Shown: positions 7,931 through 16,752, counted from the stretch's first letter. The stretch is DNA of 64,000 bases from Streptomyces violaceusniger Tu 4113 (GCF_000147815.2 NC_015951.1:124001-188000), one strand, 5' to 3'. Numbers and translations are program-made. The notes: generated by a model not told the origin, from the sequence alone.

Positions 7931-9439
7931 TCACACACCCTCCTCGGCCGGGTCGGGAGTGAGCCTGCCGACGGTGGTGCGGAAGTCGGGCATGCCGAGG
8001 TGGACGGTGGTGTGCTTCGCGGTCAGGTCGCGCATGGCCTCCAGCTTCTGCGCTGCGGCGGCCAGGGTGGTCTCGATCGCCACGACCTCGCCGAGCCAAC
8101 CCTGGTCCCGAGCCTCCTGCAGGCGGTCGATGAGGTTGGCGTGGATCTCCTGAAGGCGAGGCATCTGGGCCGGGTCAACGAGAAGTAGGGGGCATCTGAC
8201 GCAGGCGTTTTCATGCTGGCAAGGGGTCGCGTAGTCGCGGCCGCAGGTGCCCAGGGCGACCTTGCGGAGTTCGAAGTGGGAGAGGAACTCGTCCCATTCG
8301 GTGGCAGTGAGCTCGCGGTATTCCTCGCTGGGCCGCTCGGTTCTGCGGCGGGCGATGAAGGCCCGGTGGTGGGAGATCACGTCTTCGGGGTAGATCGCGG
8401 CATAGCCCATGGTGGTGTCCAGAGCGGCGTGGCCGCAGATCTTCGCGGCGATGTGCGGGGGTAGTCCGGAGCGGATGGCGTCGGTCACGAAGATTCTTCT
8501 GAAGTCGTGGGGGCGCCATTCGAGTGGATCGCCGGCGACGGTGATCTGGGCGGACTGCGAGGTGGCGACCAGGCACTCGCGGATGTAGCTGCGGGTGAGC
8601 GGCCGGTCCTCGGTGCCGTACCGGCGTTGGAACAGGAACGGCATGGGCGTGCCCCAGGTCTGCTCGAACACGTCGTAGGCCGACACCAGCGGCAGGGCGG
8701 CATTTCCGGCCCGGACCCGGAAGATGACTGCGGTCAGCACCTCCGCCAGTTCCGGGGAGACCAGCAACAGGCGCTCGGCATCGGTCTTGGAGGGTGCGAC
8801 CTGCAGCATCGGCACCACCTCGCCGGTGGTAGGCAGGGTGTAGGCGATGAAGCTGTGGTGGGTGAGCTCCAGCATCTCCTCGATCCGGATGCCGGTGTGC
8901 CGTAGCACTTCCACCGTCGCCCAGGACCAGAATCCCGCTTCCTCCTCGTGGGTGAGGTTCCGCCGCCTGCCTGTAGTCACCTCGGTGGCGTAGACGCGAT
9001 GGGCCTGCCCGGACCGGCATCGCTCGAACTCCTGCCCGGCGACGAGGAACCGCTCTCCGGCCGGCGTCGCGCCAGCCGTGGTGATTCGGTTCTCGGCGTC
9101 CTTGCGCTGCTGGTCGACGGCGCGAAGCAATGCGGGCAGCAGTGGCAGTTGGGTCCTGGTCCGCTGGTCCATCCGGGACTTCACGCCGGACCTGGACTTC
9201 TTCGTCGCGCACTCGCTCGCTTTGATGGGACACGGTGCCACCCAGGGCGCCCACCGGCCAGGATCGTCGGCGGCCCAGCGGGCGATGTCCTGGTAGAAAG
9301 CCCGGACGAACACCAGCTCGCTGCGGAAGTTCACCCGCGGCCGCACCGGATGACCGCCGGTGTCCGGCTTCCTGCGCGAGGTGGGCAACCTGGCCGGCGG
9401 CCCCTGGGATGATGAGGACGACGGCGTGAGGGTGACCAT
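7931..9439 (-). CDS. Tyrosine-type site-specific recombinase
   Basis: 502-residue recombinase of the phage-integrase superfamily. The catalytic residues can be read: Arg in RHTGIRIEEMLELT, HxxR in RPHDFRRIFVTDAI, His in CGHAALDTTMGY and the nucleophile Tyr in the MGYAAIY segment. A C-terminal extension (after residue 370) carries a Cys/His set, TCGRDYATPCQHENACVRCP, as in actinobacterial transposon recombinases. The N-terminus (TPSSSSSQGPPARLP) is low-complexity and shorter than in comparable proteins, so the N-terminal DNA-binding part may be partly lost. Confidence 0.85.
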   Translation of the reverse strand: MVTLTPSSSSSQGPPARLPTSRRKPDTGGHPVRPRVNFRSELVFVRAFYQDIARWAADDPGRWAPWVAPCPIKASECATKKSRSGVKSRMDQRTRTQLPLLPALLRAVDQQRKDAENRITTAGATPAGERFLVAGQEFERCRSGQAHRVYATEVTTGRRRNLTHEEEAGFWSWATVEVLRHTGIRIEEMLELTHHSFIAYTLPTTGEVVPMLQVAPSKTDAERLLLVSPELAEVLTAVIFRVRAGNAALPLVSAYDVFEQTWGTPMPFLFQRRYGTEDRPLTRSYIRECLVATSQSAQITVAGDPLEWRPHDFRRIFVTDAIRSGLPPHIAAKICGHAALDTTMGYAAIYPEDVISHHRAFIARRRTERPSEEYRELTATEWDEFLSHFELRKVALGTCGRDYATPCQHENACVRCPLLLVDPAQMPRLQEIHANLIDRLQEARDQGWLGEVVAIETTLAAAAQKLEAMRDLTAKHTTVHLGMPDFRTTVGRLTPDPAEEGV

Positions 9440-9487
9440 GTCGTGGAATGCCCCCGGCCGGACCCGTCAGACTCGGAGGGAAGAGGG

Positions 9488-9790
9488 ATGACCGCACAGC
9501 CAGTCGATCGACACCAGCCGGAGCCCAGGGTGCCGCGCACCATCGGCGGCATTTCCGAGGCGCTGCGCGGCGCCCGGCGGGCGCAGTTCTTCGCCGAGGT
9601 GCTCGCGGCCGAGCAGGGCCCCGAGCTCGATGCGACGCTGACCGAGTGGTGGGGCCGGGCCATGCTGGACAGCGACCCGCAGCGCGGCCGCATTCACGCG
9701 GCCGCCGAGGCGGGCACGCTGCCGACCACGAGCTGGGACGAGATCGCGCGCCGCCGCCGTGCGAACGGCGGAGCGATGCCCGGTGAGTGA
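9488..9790 (+). CDS. Small protein A of a two-gene module (DUF6247-like)
   Basis: 100-residue soluble protein. The pattern GISEALRGARRAQFFAEVLAA, then WWGRAMLDSDPQRGRIHAA and LPTTSWDEIARRRRANG, is shared almost motif for motif with the protein at 28166-28456. It resembles the DUF6247 group of actinomycetes (tentative, from memory). ATG 9488 follows ggaagaggg; an upstream in-frame ATG at 9443 lacks one. The stop overlaps the next start (GTGAGTGA), so the two are translationally coupled. The pairing, small size and duplication suggest a toxin-antitoxin-like or regulatory pair, which is inference only. Confidence 0.75.
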   Translation: MTAQPVDRHQPEPRVPRTIGGISEALRGARRAQFFAEVLAAEQGPELDATLTEWWGRAMLDSDPQRGRIHAAAEAGTLPTTSWDEIARRRRANGGAMPGE

Positions 9791-10055
9791 TGAACCCCGC
9801 GGCTTGTGGCCAGTCGCCCCTTCCGAAGCGGTGGGGGAAACACTGGCTGACCCGGGACTGTCCGCCTACCTGTTCTCCGCGGTGGTCGCCCTGACGGTGT
9901 CCATCGCCGAGGACCCGTGGCTGAAGGGCAGCACACCGCTGGAGGGTGATGACGACTGGCGAGAAGTCTTGATCCTCGGCGGGCGCGGCATCGCCGAGTA
10001 CCGCATCAACCAGGACGCCCACGACGTAATCCTCACCCGGATTCTGCCGTTCTGA
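9783..10055 (+). CDS. Small protein B of a two-gene module, RelE/ParE-like ending
   Basis: 90-residue protein starting with GTG at 9783, overlapping the stop of the preceding gene by 8 nt. It ends in ILGGRGIAEYRINQDAHDVI then LTRILPF, which mirrors the partner at 27877-28173 (GVAEYVIVADADPPHIVLTR). A final strand pattern of this kind recalls the last beta strands of RelE/ParE-fold toxins, but the catalytic residues of that fold cannot be assigned by eye. An overlooked alternative is an immunity or adaptor role. Confidence 0.7.
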   Translation: MSDEPRGLWPVAPSEAVGETLADPGLSAYLFSAVVALTVSIAEDPWLKGSTPLEGDDDWREVLILGGRGIAEYRINQDAHDVILTRILPF

Positions 10056-10111
10056 CCGAAGCCCCGGCCCCTTCTGCTGGGGGCATACCGTCAGCATTCA
10101 GCGGCTGCAGT

Positions 10112-10140
10112 GTCCTCTCCTCGCAGGCCGAGGTGAACCG
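10112..10140 (+). repeat. Solitary CRISPR-repeat-like 29-mer
   Basis: The sequence GTCCTCTCCTCGCAGGCCG then AGGTGAACCG matches the 29-bp repeat of the array at 1601-2116 with 5 mismatches. There is no second copy 61 bp away on either side. It is either a relic of an array scattered by rearrangement or a stray repeat. Confidence 0.6.
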
Positions 10141-10203
10141 CTGAACGCCGCGCGGGCCTGGCTCATTTCGAAACGTCCCTATTACAGCCGCTATGGGCTG
10201 GCC

Positions 10204-10736
10204 TCAGTTCCCGGTCTGCTCACGGAGGAAGCGGCGTTCTGCGCGGCGGCGGCGCACCTGGTACCAGCGTGCGGTGTAGGCGAGATCCTCCCGGCAGACG
10301 TCCAGGAAGACCCTCTGCGCGGTGACCACCGCCTCGGCCTGCCGCTGGGATCGGCGGGCGCTCTTCTCGTTCAGCTCCAGGTTGCTGGTGGCCTCGACGG
10401 GGGTTTCCGCCGCGGCGATGACGTGGACGCTGCCGCACAGCCGGACCCCGTGCAGCGCGCTGATGAGCTCGCTGCTGACCTCCCACGCCTGGGGGTCTGG
10501 CCCAGCAGCAGCTTGTGCGCGGCGCGTCCGGCCTCGCGCTTCAGGTGGGCGAACTGGTACGCGTAGTTGAACGAGCGGGTTGAGGCGTCCAGCAACCGGC
10601 GGTACGCCTCCGCGCGGTCTTCCCTGCTGCCCAGCCGGGGAACGCCCACAGGCCGGTACCGCCCGACCAGCGCGCTGGCCACGCTCTCTGTCGCTTTGAT
10701 ACCGGCAGCCGCCATGCCCGGCGTTATGAATGTCAT
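10204..10736 (-). pseudogene. Hypothetical gene with a single frameshift
   Basis: The minus-strand frame starting at 10736 gives MTFITPGMAAAGIKATESVA up to AHKLLLGQ. It continues naturally in another frame as DPQAWEVSSELISALHGVRL, ending REQTGN at 10204. The shift falls near 10493-10505, at a ggggg run. Joined, it would be a helical protein of about 177 residues with no recognised family. Either a pseudogene or a one-base sequence error. Confidence 0.6.
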
Positions 10737-10941
10737 GCCGGGGTTCTACCATCCGGCGGGCCGGGCGCCGGCCGGGCTGCCGCAGCAGCTGCTCGACCCG
10801 GGCCGTCCCGCAAGGCGAGGTCTTCCCGGCAGGCGTTCGGGAGGCGCACTGCGTGGTGGCCACGGGCGTCCCGGCCAGCGGGGACCGCCCCGCCAGAGCC
10901 CAGCCATCCATCCGCCGCTGCTGCGGCCGCGGCAGGAAGAA

Positions 10942-10972
10942 GGCCCGAACCTCGGCGGCTGAGGTTCGGGCC
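10942..10972 (-). terminator. Strong stem-loop after the 10994-11293 gene
   Basis: GGCCCGAACCTC and its exact complement flank a 7-nt loop. It lies 22 bases beyond the stop of the minus-strand gene at 10994, in the position of its transcription terminator. Confidence 0.7.
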
Positions 10973-10993
10973 CTGTCCTATTGAGGAACGCGT

Positions 10994-11293
10994 TCAGCCG
11001 GTGTTCGGGTCCTGGCCGACCAGCCGCGTGAGCAGTTCCACGATCTGGGCCTGGTTCCGGTCCATCTTCTGTCCGAGCTCCTCAAGGCGGCTCTCCAGCC
11101 GGCCCACCTTCTGATCGAGGTTCCCCACCTGGAGACGCACGGCCGTCAGGTCGCTCTTGACGATCCCGAACTCGCGGTCGTTCTTCTGGTCGACCTGTTC
11201 GAACCGCCGTGTGAGAGCGGCGAGTTCGCTGTGAGCTATGGGGTCCTCGGGCACGCGGGGCGCTCCTGCCAGGTCAGGGGTACAAGCAGACAT
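10994..11293 (-). CDS. Small coiled-coil protein
   Basis: 99 residues from ATG at 11293. The middle and C-terminal parts form a continuous heptad pattern (FEQVDQKNDREFGIVKSDLT, LDQKVGRLESRLEELGQKMD) predicted to be a coiled coil. The longer open frame upstream (to 11467) is proline/arginine-rich and looks non-coding. No family or partner is known. It is followed by a strong terminator, so it is probably transcribed as a single gene. Confidence 0.65.
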   Translation of the reverse strand: MSACTPDLAGAPRVPEDPIAHSELAALTRRFEQVDQKNDREFGIVKSDLTAVRLQVGNLDQKVGRLESRLEELGQKMDRNQAQIVELLTRLVGQDPNTG

Positions 11294-11473
11294 CAGGCCG
11301 TCCACGATATCGCGCTCACCGGGCGCCGGTCCCGGCCTCGGACGTGATCGAGGCGGGCACCAGCGATCCCTGGTGGAGTGTGGAGGCCGGGGCGGGCAGG
11401 GGGGGGTACGTACGAGCGGGCCAGCCGCTGCCGAGTGATCGGGGCGGCCCGATCGGGGCAGTGGCATTTGGGG

Positions 11474-12298
11474 TCAGGGGGATGGTGCTGCGCAGTCCTC
11501 CAGTCGGGCGGCGAGTTCGAAGGAGGCTTTGGGGATGGTGCCGTAGTCGGCGTCGGATTTGGTCTCCAGGCGCTGGACCGCCACGGCCAGTGACTGGCAT
11601 AGCGGCTGATCGGCGAGGGCGGGGTTGTCGACGACGCGAGTGCTGGCGGCGACGCCGGAGTGCAGGATCGCCATGGTGCGGTTGATCATGGACTGGGGGG
11701 TGTACCAGCTGCCGCGGTGTCCCTGGCTGGGCGGCCGGCGCAGGAGGCTGACCAGGTCGTCATGGGGGCTGGTCTGGTTCTCCAGGTGTTCCAGGCAGGC
11801 GGCTTCGTGTGCCCAGTGCTCGGCGTCTCGGAGTTCTCCGCGCTGCATGTGCATCAGGTACAGGCACAGTGCCGCGGTTGCGCTTCCGGCGCCGGCGGAG
11901 AACTGCCACCAAAACTGTGCTCCCTCCCTGTCCGCCAGGTGCAGCAGGCAGGCGAAGATCAGCGCGCTGGCGGGTTCGGCGCGGCACGACTGCGCCAGGA
12001 GCGCGATGTGGTGAGCGGCACGGGAGTCGCGGATCACCAGGGTGGACAGCTTGCGCAGATCCTGGGCGGCCTGTTCGTGCTGGGCCGTGCACAGGGGAGT
12101 GCGGTGGCGGGGGGCGTCCTCAGGGAGCCAGGGCTTGACCTGCTGAGCGGAGGACTCGAGCAGCAGCGCGCTGCGCCACCAGGTGTCGGCGATTTCGCGT
12201 TCGATACGCAGACGTGAGGCCGCGGTGTCCTCGTCGTCGTACTCGTGCTGAAGGATCTCGGCGTCGGCCAGGAGTTCATCGAGGCTGCGCGGGGTCAT
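11474..12298 (-). CDS. Hypothetical helical protein in a sigma-factor operon
   Basis: 274 residues, rich in helix-forming repeats (RAAHHIALLAQSCRAEPASA, ALIFACLLHLADREGAQFWW) that resemble a TPR-like or helical-bundle protein. ATG at 12298 begins one base after the sigma gene's stop and uses the GAGGAG at that gene's end as its ribosome-binding site. It is therefore coupled to the sigma factor and could be a modulator or effector of it. No anti-sigma ZAS motif or membrane segment is visible. Confidence 0.75.
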   Translation of the reverse strand: MTPRSLDELLADAEILQHEYDDEDTAASRLRIEREIADTWWRSALLLESSAQQVKPWLPEDAPRHRTPLCTAQHEQAAQDLRKLSTLVIRDSRAAHHIALLAQSCRAEPASALIFACLLHLADREGAQFWWQFSAGAGSATAALCLYLMHMQRGELRDAEHWAHEAACLEHLENQTSPHDDLVSLLRRPPSQGHRGSWYTPQSMINRTMAILHSGVAASTRVVDNPALADQPLCQSLAVAVQRLETKSDADYGTIPKASFELAARLEDCAAPSP

Positions 12299-12299
12299 G

Positions 12300-12884
12300 T
12301 CACTCCTCATCGTCGCAGTCCGTATCGAACGCTATGCCCAGTTCCCGGGCGATCTTCCGGCGCGCGAAGTGGCAGTGCGAACGCACGGTGGCCTCGGTGA
12401 CTCCCATGATGCGGGCGACGGTATCGGTGGAGAAGCCGAGGACGTAGCGGAGCACCATCACGTCGAACTGCCGCTCGGGCAGCCTGGCTATCGCCGGGTA
12501 CAGGCCCAGAGCGCTTTCGATGACCTCGAATTCCTGGCGGCTGGATTCCAGCACCGCGCGCACCACGAGCTGCAGCATGGCCGTCTCGGGCACCGCGGGC
12601 TTGCGGCCCTGGATCCGGAGCTCCCCGGCGACGCTCTCCTTGAGCAGAGCCCACGCGGAGGCGGCGGGGTTCGCCTCCTCCATCAGGTGGGCCCAGTTCA
12701 TCGCCAGGTGCATCAGCACTTGGTGGACCAGCTCACCGGCCGCGTGCGGATCGCCCAGATGCACGTGGGCGTAGCGGCGGTAGGCCCGGTAGTACTGGTC
12801 GTGGAACGCCCAGAACGCCTTCGGCAGTTGTGGCAGCGGCACCATCAGGGCGGGCCTGGACTGCGACGTGCGGTGGTCGCTCAC
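12300..12884 (-). CDS. ECF-like RNA polymerase sigma factor
   Basis: 194 residues. Region 2 spans about residues 20-95 (AFHDQYYRAYRRYAHVHLGD). Region 4 spans about 128-185 with the helix-turn-helix STDTVARIMGVTEATVRSHC and the preceding LPERQFDVMVLRYVLG. It would direct RNA polymerase to a small set of promoters. The acidic residues usual in region 2.2 are partly replaced (AAGELVHQVL), so it is a divergent member. It overlaps the upstream gene by 4 nt and is coupled to the downstream one, forming a three-gene operon. Confidence 0.85.
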   Translation of the reverse strand: MSDHRTSQSRPALMVPLPQLPKAFWAFHDQYYRAYRRYAHVHLGDPHAAGELVHQVLMHLAMNWAHLMEEANPAASAWALLKESVAGELRIQGRKPAVPETAMLQLVVRAVLESSRQEFEVIESALGLYPAIARLPERQFDVMVLRYVLGFSTDTVARIMGVTEATVRSHCHFARRKIARELGIAFDTDCDDEE

Positions 12885-13153
12885 TCCGGGCCACCGTCCT
12901 CGCGGACAGCGCAGGCGGTCGGGGTGCCGTCGCGGCGTTCCGTCAAGGCCGCGGCTCCCACGCGCACCCCGGCCCCGAGCAGTCGGCGGGCCAGTGCCAT
13001 GGCGTCCGGGGTGAATACGCGCAGCGCGATAGCCGAAGCCAGCACGCTGTTTGCGACATCGTGAGTCACGAGTGCAAGGCCCTTCTGGTCAACAAGGTGG
13101 GCAGCGCCTGGTCCCCCCTCGGGGCGCTGGAGAGCGTCCTTGCCCTCGATCAC
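12881..13153 (-). CDS. Hypothetical protein upstream of the sigma factor
   Basis: 90 residues beginning MIEGKDALQRPEGGPGAAHL and ending in a stop that overlaps the sigma start (ATGA). No recognised domain. The central part, FTPDAMALARRLLGAGVRVG, is helical. Its position as first gene of the sigma operon suggests a regulatory input, but nothing in its sequence proves it. Confidence 0.55.
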   Translation of the reverse strand: MIEGKDALQRPEGGPGAAHLVDQKGLALVTHDVANSVLASAIALRVFTPDAMALARRLLGAGVRVGAAALTERRDGTPTACAVREDGGPE

Positions 13154-13535
13154 CAGCTAATCGACCATGAGGCCCAAACGTTGAACGGCACACTCGAGAT
13201 TTTTATACGCGAAGCAACCGGACGGTTACTCTCGTTCGAATCCGCTCCCGCGCCACACGCCGACGCCCCCGGGGTGATGGCTTTGCAGAGCCTGCGGCAG
13301 CATCCCCACCTGCGCCCTCTTCTCACCGACCGCAATGTGGTTGTGACGTCAAGTAACCATCGTTAATCGCACTCTACTTGCGTCGCACCAAAGCCGCGTG
13401 TTCCAGATCACAGATGCGACGGGTGGGGCCTGCGAACCAGGCCATCGCCGCACAGCCGGCCACTGGCCAGCCCAAGCCCGGTCGCGATCGCCCCAGCAGT
13501 GTGGAGACGCTGCCGTAGGTGGCCTGGCGAGCGAC
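13154..13535. other. Intergenic region, promoter side of the sigma operon
   Basis: No gene seen. It contains relatively AT-rich patches (gagatttttatacgcg; gtaaccatcgttaatcg) that could be the minus-strand promoter of the operon starting at 13153. No clear -10/-35 pair or operator palindrome could be fixed by eye. Confidence 0.4.
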
Positions 13536-14000
13536 TTACACCGCGGCCCGGCCGTGGGCCTGGAGCAGCCATTGCGGCCCCGTTGCCGAATCCCGGCACC
13601 ATACGTACTGGTGCCCTGGTTCCACGGTCATGCCGAAGTCGTACAGCGTCGGCTCCCCTTCGGCCAGCCACCAGCCCCAGACAGGTTCCAGTTCGTCGGC
13701 CAGGCGCTGCGGCCCACCCTGATAGGCGACGGCCTGCCCGTCGGGGAGTGTGGTGAGCGTGGCCCAGGAGGCGACGCCGTCGTGGATCCACACGTTCACG
13801 CCGTCGTCGTCCACGCCCGTGCTGATCTGCATGTCGGGGAGGTGGATGCGCAGGGCGAACTGCAGGTGCGCGTTGTCTTTCAGGGGGTGCAGGTCCCATG
13901 CGAAGGGCCGTTCGTCGTCGGCGGGTCCGGTGCCGCGCACGTGCGGCCAGTTGCTCGCGGGCGGTGTGCCGCGGGCGGGGTCCTTGTTGGTCACGCGGTC
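13536..14000 (-). pseudogene. C-terminal remnant of a RiPP-type/PIMT-like methyltransferase
   Basis: The minus-strand frame carries FALRIHLPDMQISTGVDDDG, VWIHDGVASWATLTTLPDGQ and GGPQRLADELEPVWGWWLAE, ending near GMTVEPGHQYVW. This is the C-terminal substrate-binding half of protein-L-isoaspartate-like methyltransferases found with actinobacterial lanthipeptide (FxLD-type) clusters. The SAM-binding N-terminal half is missing; upstream the frame turns into low-quality sequence. The 3' boundary is real, the 5' boundary is approximate. No precursor peptide gene was seen nearby. Confidence 0.5.
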
Positions 14001-14515
14001 GTACAGATGATCGGGATGGCAGGAACCACTGATCGGGCCCAGGTTCGGAATTCGCAGCCTTGTCCGGATTTCATGACGGGTCCGGCGCTCTCCGGTGGTG
14101 GGCAGCCATCCGTCGGAGCCGGATACGAGCGCCGTACGGGGAGCCGGCACCAGGGACGAGGCGCGGTGGTCCGCAGCCGGCTTCCATCCCCAATTTGGCG
14201 CGCGGGTATACCCCCTCGTCAGGTCCGTGCCCTGTCTGCCGCGTCCGGCAGACCCCCGGTCGTCCCGCGGCTGTACCCGCTCTCGGCGCCCGCCGGCTGC
14301 ATGCTGGACGGACATCACGATGAACTCGGGCAACGCCTGCGCGTACCAACCGAGAACAAGCCATTCCGCCCCGGCGTGATCAAATTCGCTGATTCCGTCA
14401 TCAACTTTTCATCGGGTGGCCCTATGTTCAGTCGCGCTCAGCACCATCACACTGACCACACCACCGGCCGGGGTTCCCGCCTGCGCGCGGGCCGGCCAAA
14501 GGGGGAAAGACAACG
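14001..14515. other. Intergenic region upstream of the secreted protein
   Basis: No convincing gene. An AT-richer stretch at about 14383-14410 (aaattcgctgattccgtcat) is a plausible plus-strand promoter for the gene at 14516. A Shine-Dalgarno-like gggggaaag lies just before that start. Confidence 0.4.
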
Positions 14516-15796
14516 ATGCGTCACTTAAGATCGACCGGCCGCTTCGGCAGAGAGCTCATAGCCTTCACCGCTGCGGCTGCCTCCGCGATAGCCGCCATGA
14601 GCTTCGCGGCCTCACCGGCCGCCGCCGCCCCGGCAAAGCCCGCCGCTGCCCAGGCAAAGCCCGGCGACACCTGTACGGCGGCCGACCTCGGCACACGCCA
14701 CCCGTACATCAAGAGCACCGAAGTGTCCCCGACGATCACCCACTTCAAGGGCTGGTACGTCACCGAGGGCACGACCGGCACCCAGACCGTCACCACCAGC
14801 ACCCAGACGACCATCTCGGTCTCCGTCGGCCTCAACGGCAATGTCGAGGGCAGTTTCGCCGTCGAGACCCTCGGCAAGGTCGGCGCGAGCCTGGGCCTGA
14901 ACGTGAAGGTCGACTACACCTCCACCAGCACCGAGTCGAATGCGGTCACGTGGAACTTCAGCCAGCCCGGCTACTACGGCGCCTACAAGGGCACCAAGAA
15001 GGTCACCGGTACGTACGGAAGCCTCAACTGCAACCGCGTCCAACAGGGCGACGGCAGTTGGGCGTTGAAGTGGATCGAGGGGCCCGACGGCGGCAACTTC
15101 ACCACCTACACCACCCTCGAGGAAGGCGCGGTGCGCTGCCAGGACGAGGTGCCCGCAGGCAGCATCATGGCCAAGGCACAAGGCCTCCTCGACTGCGGCT
15201 CGGCTGCCGCGAAGGCCGAGCACCCGGCGGGTGCGGTGGCGCCGACGGCGAAGCAAAAGCGGGACCGCCTCGTGCAGCGCCCGGCGCTCACCAGCGGCAC
15301 GTCCGCCGAACAGCCCAAGGCCACCGGGCGTAGCGCGCGGGCCGCTCTCGACTGCAAGGCCGAGGTCTACAAGATCGCCGTACCCGGCAAGCCCCTGTCC
15401 TGGGGCGCGCCGCTCCTGGCGGACGACGGTGTCCGCCTGCGGCCCTCGTCGATCTTCAGCGCCCACCTGGACAACTGGCGCCTGTGCAACGTGACGGAGA
15501 ACAACGGGGTCCTCGAGGCGTCCCTGTGGAACTGGGGCAACGGCGGGTGCGCGACCATCGCCGAGCAGAACGCGGCCACTGAACAGGCGGTCCTGCAGAC
15601 GGCCCCCTGCACGGAGGACGACCTCCAGCGGTTCTACATCTACCGCGACGTACCCGGCAGCTCGAAGATCGGTGTGCAGAACAAGTACACCGGCTCCATG
15701 ATGGGTCACGACCGTTACGCGGACGGGGAGTTCATACGCCAGTACTCCAGCGGCAGGCAGGACGGTACGGGTACGTACACCCTGATCGGAGTCTGA
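14516..15796 (+). CDS. Secreted two-domain protein, possible beta-pore/trefoil type
   Basis: 426 residues. A classical signal peptide (RR near the start, hydrophobic AFTAAAASAIAAMSFAASPA, cleavage near AAAAPA) directs export. Domain 1 (about 60-180) has alternating Ser/Thr-rich strands, TQTVTTSTQTTISVSVGLNG and VGASLGLNVKVDYTSTSTES, reminiscent of the stem of aerolysin-type beta-pore proteins. Domain 2 (about 280-426) has spaced Trp/Asn/Cys (LDNWRLCNVTENNG, LWNWGNGGCATIAEQ) like a beta-trefoil or similar binding module. Both assignments are tentative. It has its own ribosome-binding site and terminator, so it is monocistronic. Confidence 0.75.
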   Translation: MRHLRSTGRFGRELIAFTAAAASAIAAMSFAASPAAAAPAKPAAAQAKPGDTCTAADLGTRHPYIKSTEVSPTITHFKGWYVTEGTTGTQTVTTSTQTTISVSVGLNGNVEGSFAVETLGKVGASLGLNVKVDYTSTSTESNAVTWNFSQPGYYGAYKGTKKVTGTYGSLNCNRVQQGDGSWALKWIEGPDGGNFTTYTTLEEGAVRCQDEVPAGSIMAKAQGLLDCGSAAAKAEHPAGAVAPTAKQKRDRLVQRPALTSGTSAEQPKATGRSARAALDCKAEVYKIAVPGKPLSWGAPLLADDGVRLRPSSIFSAHLDNWRLCNVTENNGVLEASLWNWGNGGCATIAEQNAATEQAVLQTAPCTEDDLQRFYIYRDVPGSSKIGVQNKYTGSMMGHDRYADGEFIRQYSSGRQDGTGTYTLIGV

Positions 15797-15815
15797 CGGC
15801 CCACACCCCGTGAGC

Positions 15816-15859
15816 GGCCCCGCACGTGAACCCCCGACCTCCCGGTTTCGTGCGGGGCC
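15816..15859 (+). terminator. Terminator-like stem-loop after the secreted protein
   Basis: A perfect 10-bp inverted repeat, GGCCCCGCAC / GTGCGGGGCC (15816-15825 and 15850-15859), with a 24-nt loop, 20 bases after the stop codon. Confidence 0.6.
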
Positions 15860-16053
15860 CTCCGCGTCCCCAAGGCCGGAATAGTGCACGGTCGGAATAA
15901 CCCCCTCCCGCCAGTAATCAGGGGCAGCGGTAGAGCGCGCGGGAGCACTCCAGGGAGCAGCGACGACCGGGCCGCCATCGCCTGGACGCCCGGCGGCATC
16001 CCTCCCGGCTCCCGGCGCGCCGGACACTCCAGCGCGCCGGGAGCCAATGCGCA

Positions 16054-16752
16054 TCAGGCGCAGGTGTCGAGCATGCCGGTCAGCGCGGCATGCTCGTCCT
16101 CGTCCGTGGTGAGGGCGTAGGCGTGCTTCACGGAGATCCACGCACGGGCGTACGTGCAGCGGTAGCTGGCCAGGTCCGGCTGCCAATCGGAGGGGTCTCG
16201 ATCGCTCTTCGTCCGGTTGGAGCGGGCCGAGACGGCGATGAGCTGGGAATGGGCGAGATCGTTGGCGAAGGCCCGGCGATCCGCGGTCGTCCACTGCGAG
16301 GCGCCGGACCGCCATGCCTCTTTCAGCGGCACGACGTGGTCGATGTCTACCTTGGATGCCGCGTCGAGCACCGCGCCGTCGTACGCCGAGCGCCAGCTGC
16401 CGACGGTGGCCCGGCACTGCCCGTCCTGGGTGACCTGATCGCCGTCCCGGGCGAGGACGACTTCGCGGGTGTCGCAGGTGCCGTACTGGGTGGCCCAGTG
16501 GGGGAACTTTGCCCGGCTGTAGCCGGGGACATCGTCCTCGGGTACGACGGTCAGCTCGTCCAGTTCCGTCCGGGCCTCCTCCGCCGTCGGGGGCTCCGGA
16601 AGCTCCGTCGCCGACACGGGACCGGCGATGGAAGACGCAGTACTCGGAGTGCTCGGTACGGCCCAGCTCGAGGGAGCGGAGCCCACGAGGCCGGCGGTTG
16701 CCAGCATGGCGGCCGCTGCAGCGGCCCAGCGACGAATCATCATGACCGTCAC
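16054..16752 (-). CDS. Secreted HNH/DUF1524 nuclease family protein
   Basis: 232 residues with a signal peptide (IRRWAAAAAAMLATAGLVGS, cleavage near SWA-V). The nuclease core is the DUF1524/GmrSD C-terminal type: DIDHVVPLKEAWRSGA supplies the His-Val-Val-Pro motif, FANDLAHSQLIAVSARSNR and KSDRDPSDW complete the metal site. A Cys pair (GTCDTRE, DGQCRA) may stabilise it outside the cell. Such proteins are common and usually intact in Streptomyces; a role in extracellular DNA breakdown is likely but unproven. It converges on the 14516 gene. Confidence 0.88.
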   Translation of the reverse strand: MTVMMIRRWAAAAAAMLATAGLVGSAPSSWAVPSTPSTASSIAGPVSATELPEPPTAEEARTELDELTVVPEDDVPGYSRAKFPHWATQYGTCDTREVVLARDGDQVTQDGQCRATVGSWRSAYDGAVLDAASKVDIDHVVPLKEAWRSGASQWTTADRRAFANDLAHSQLIAVSARSNRTKSDRDPSDWQPDLASYRCTYARAWISVKHAYALTTDEDEHAALTGMLDTCA

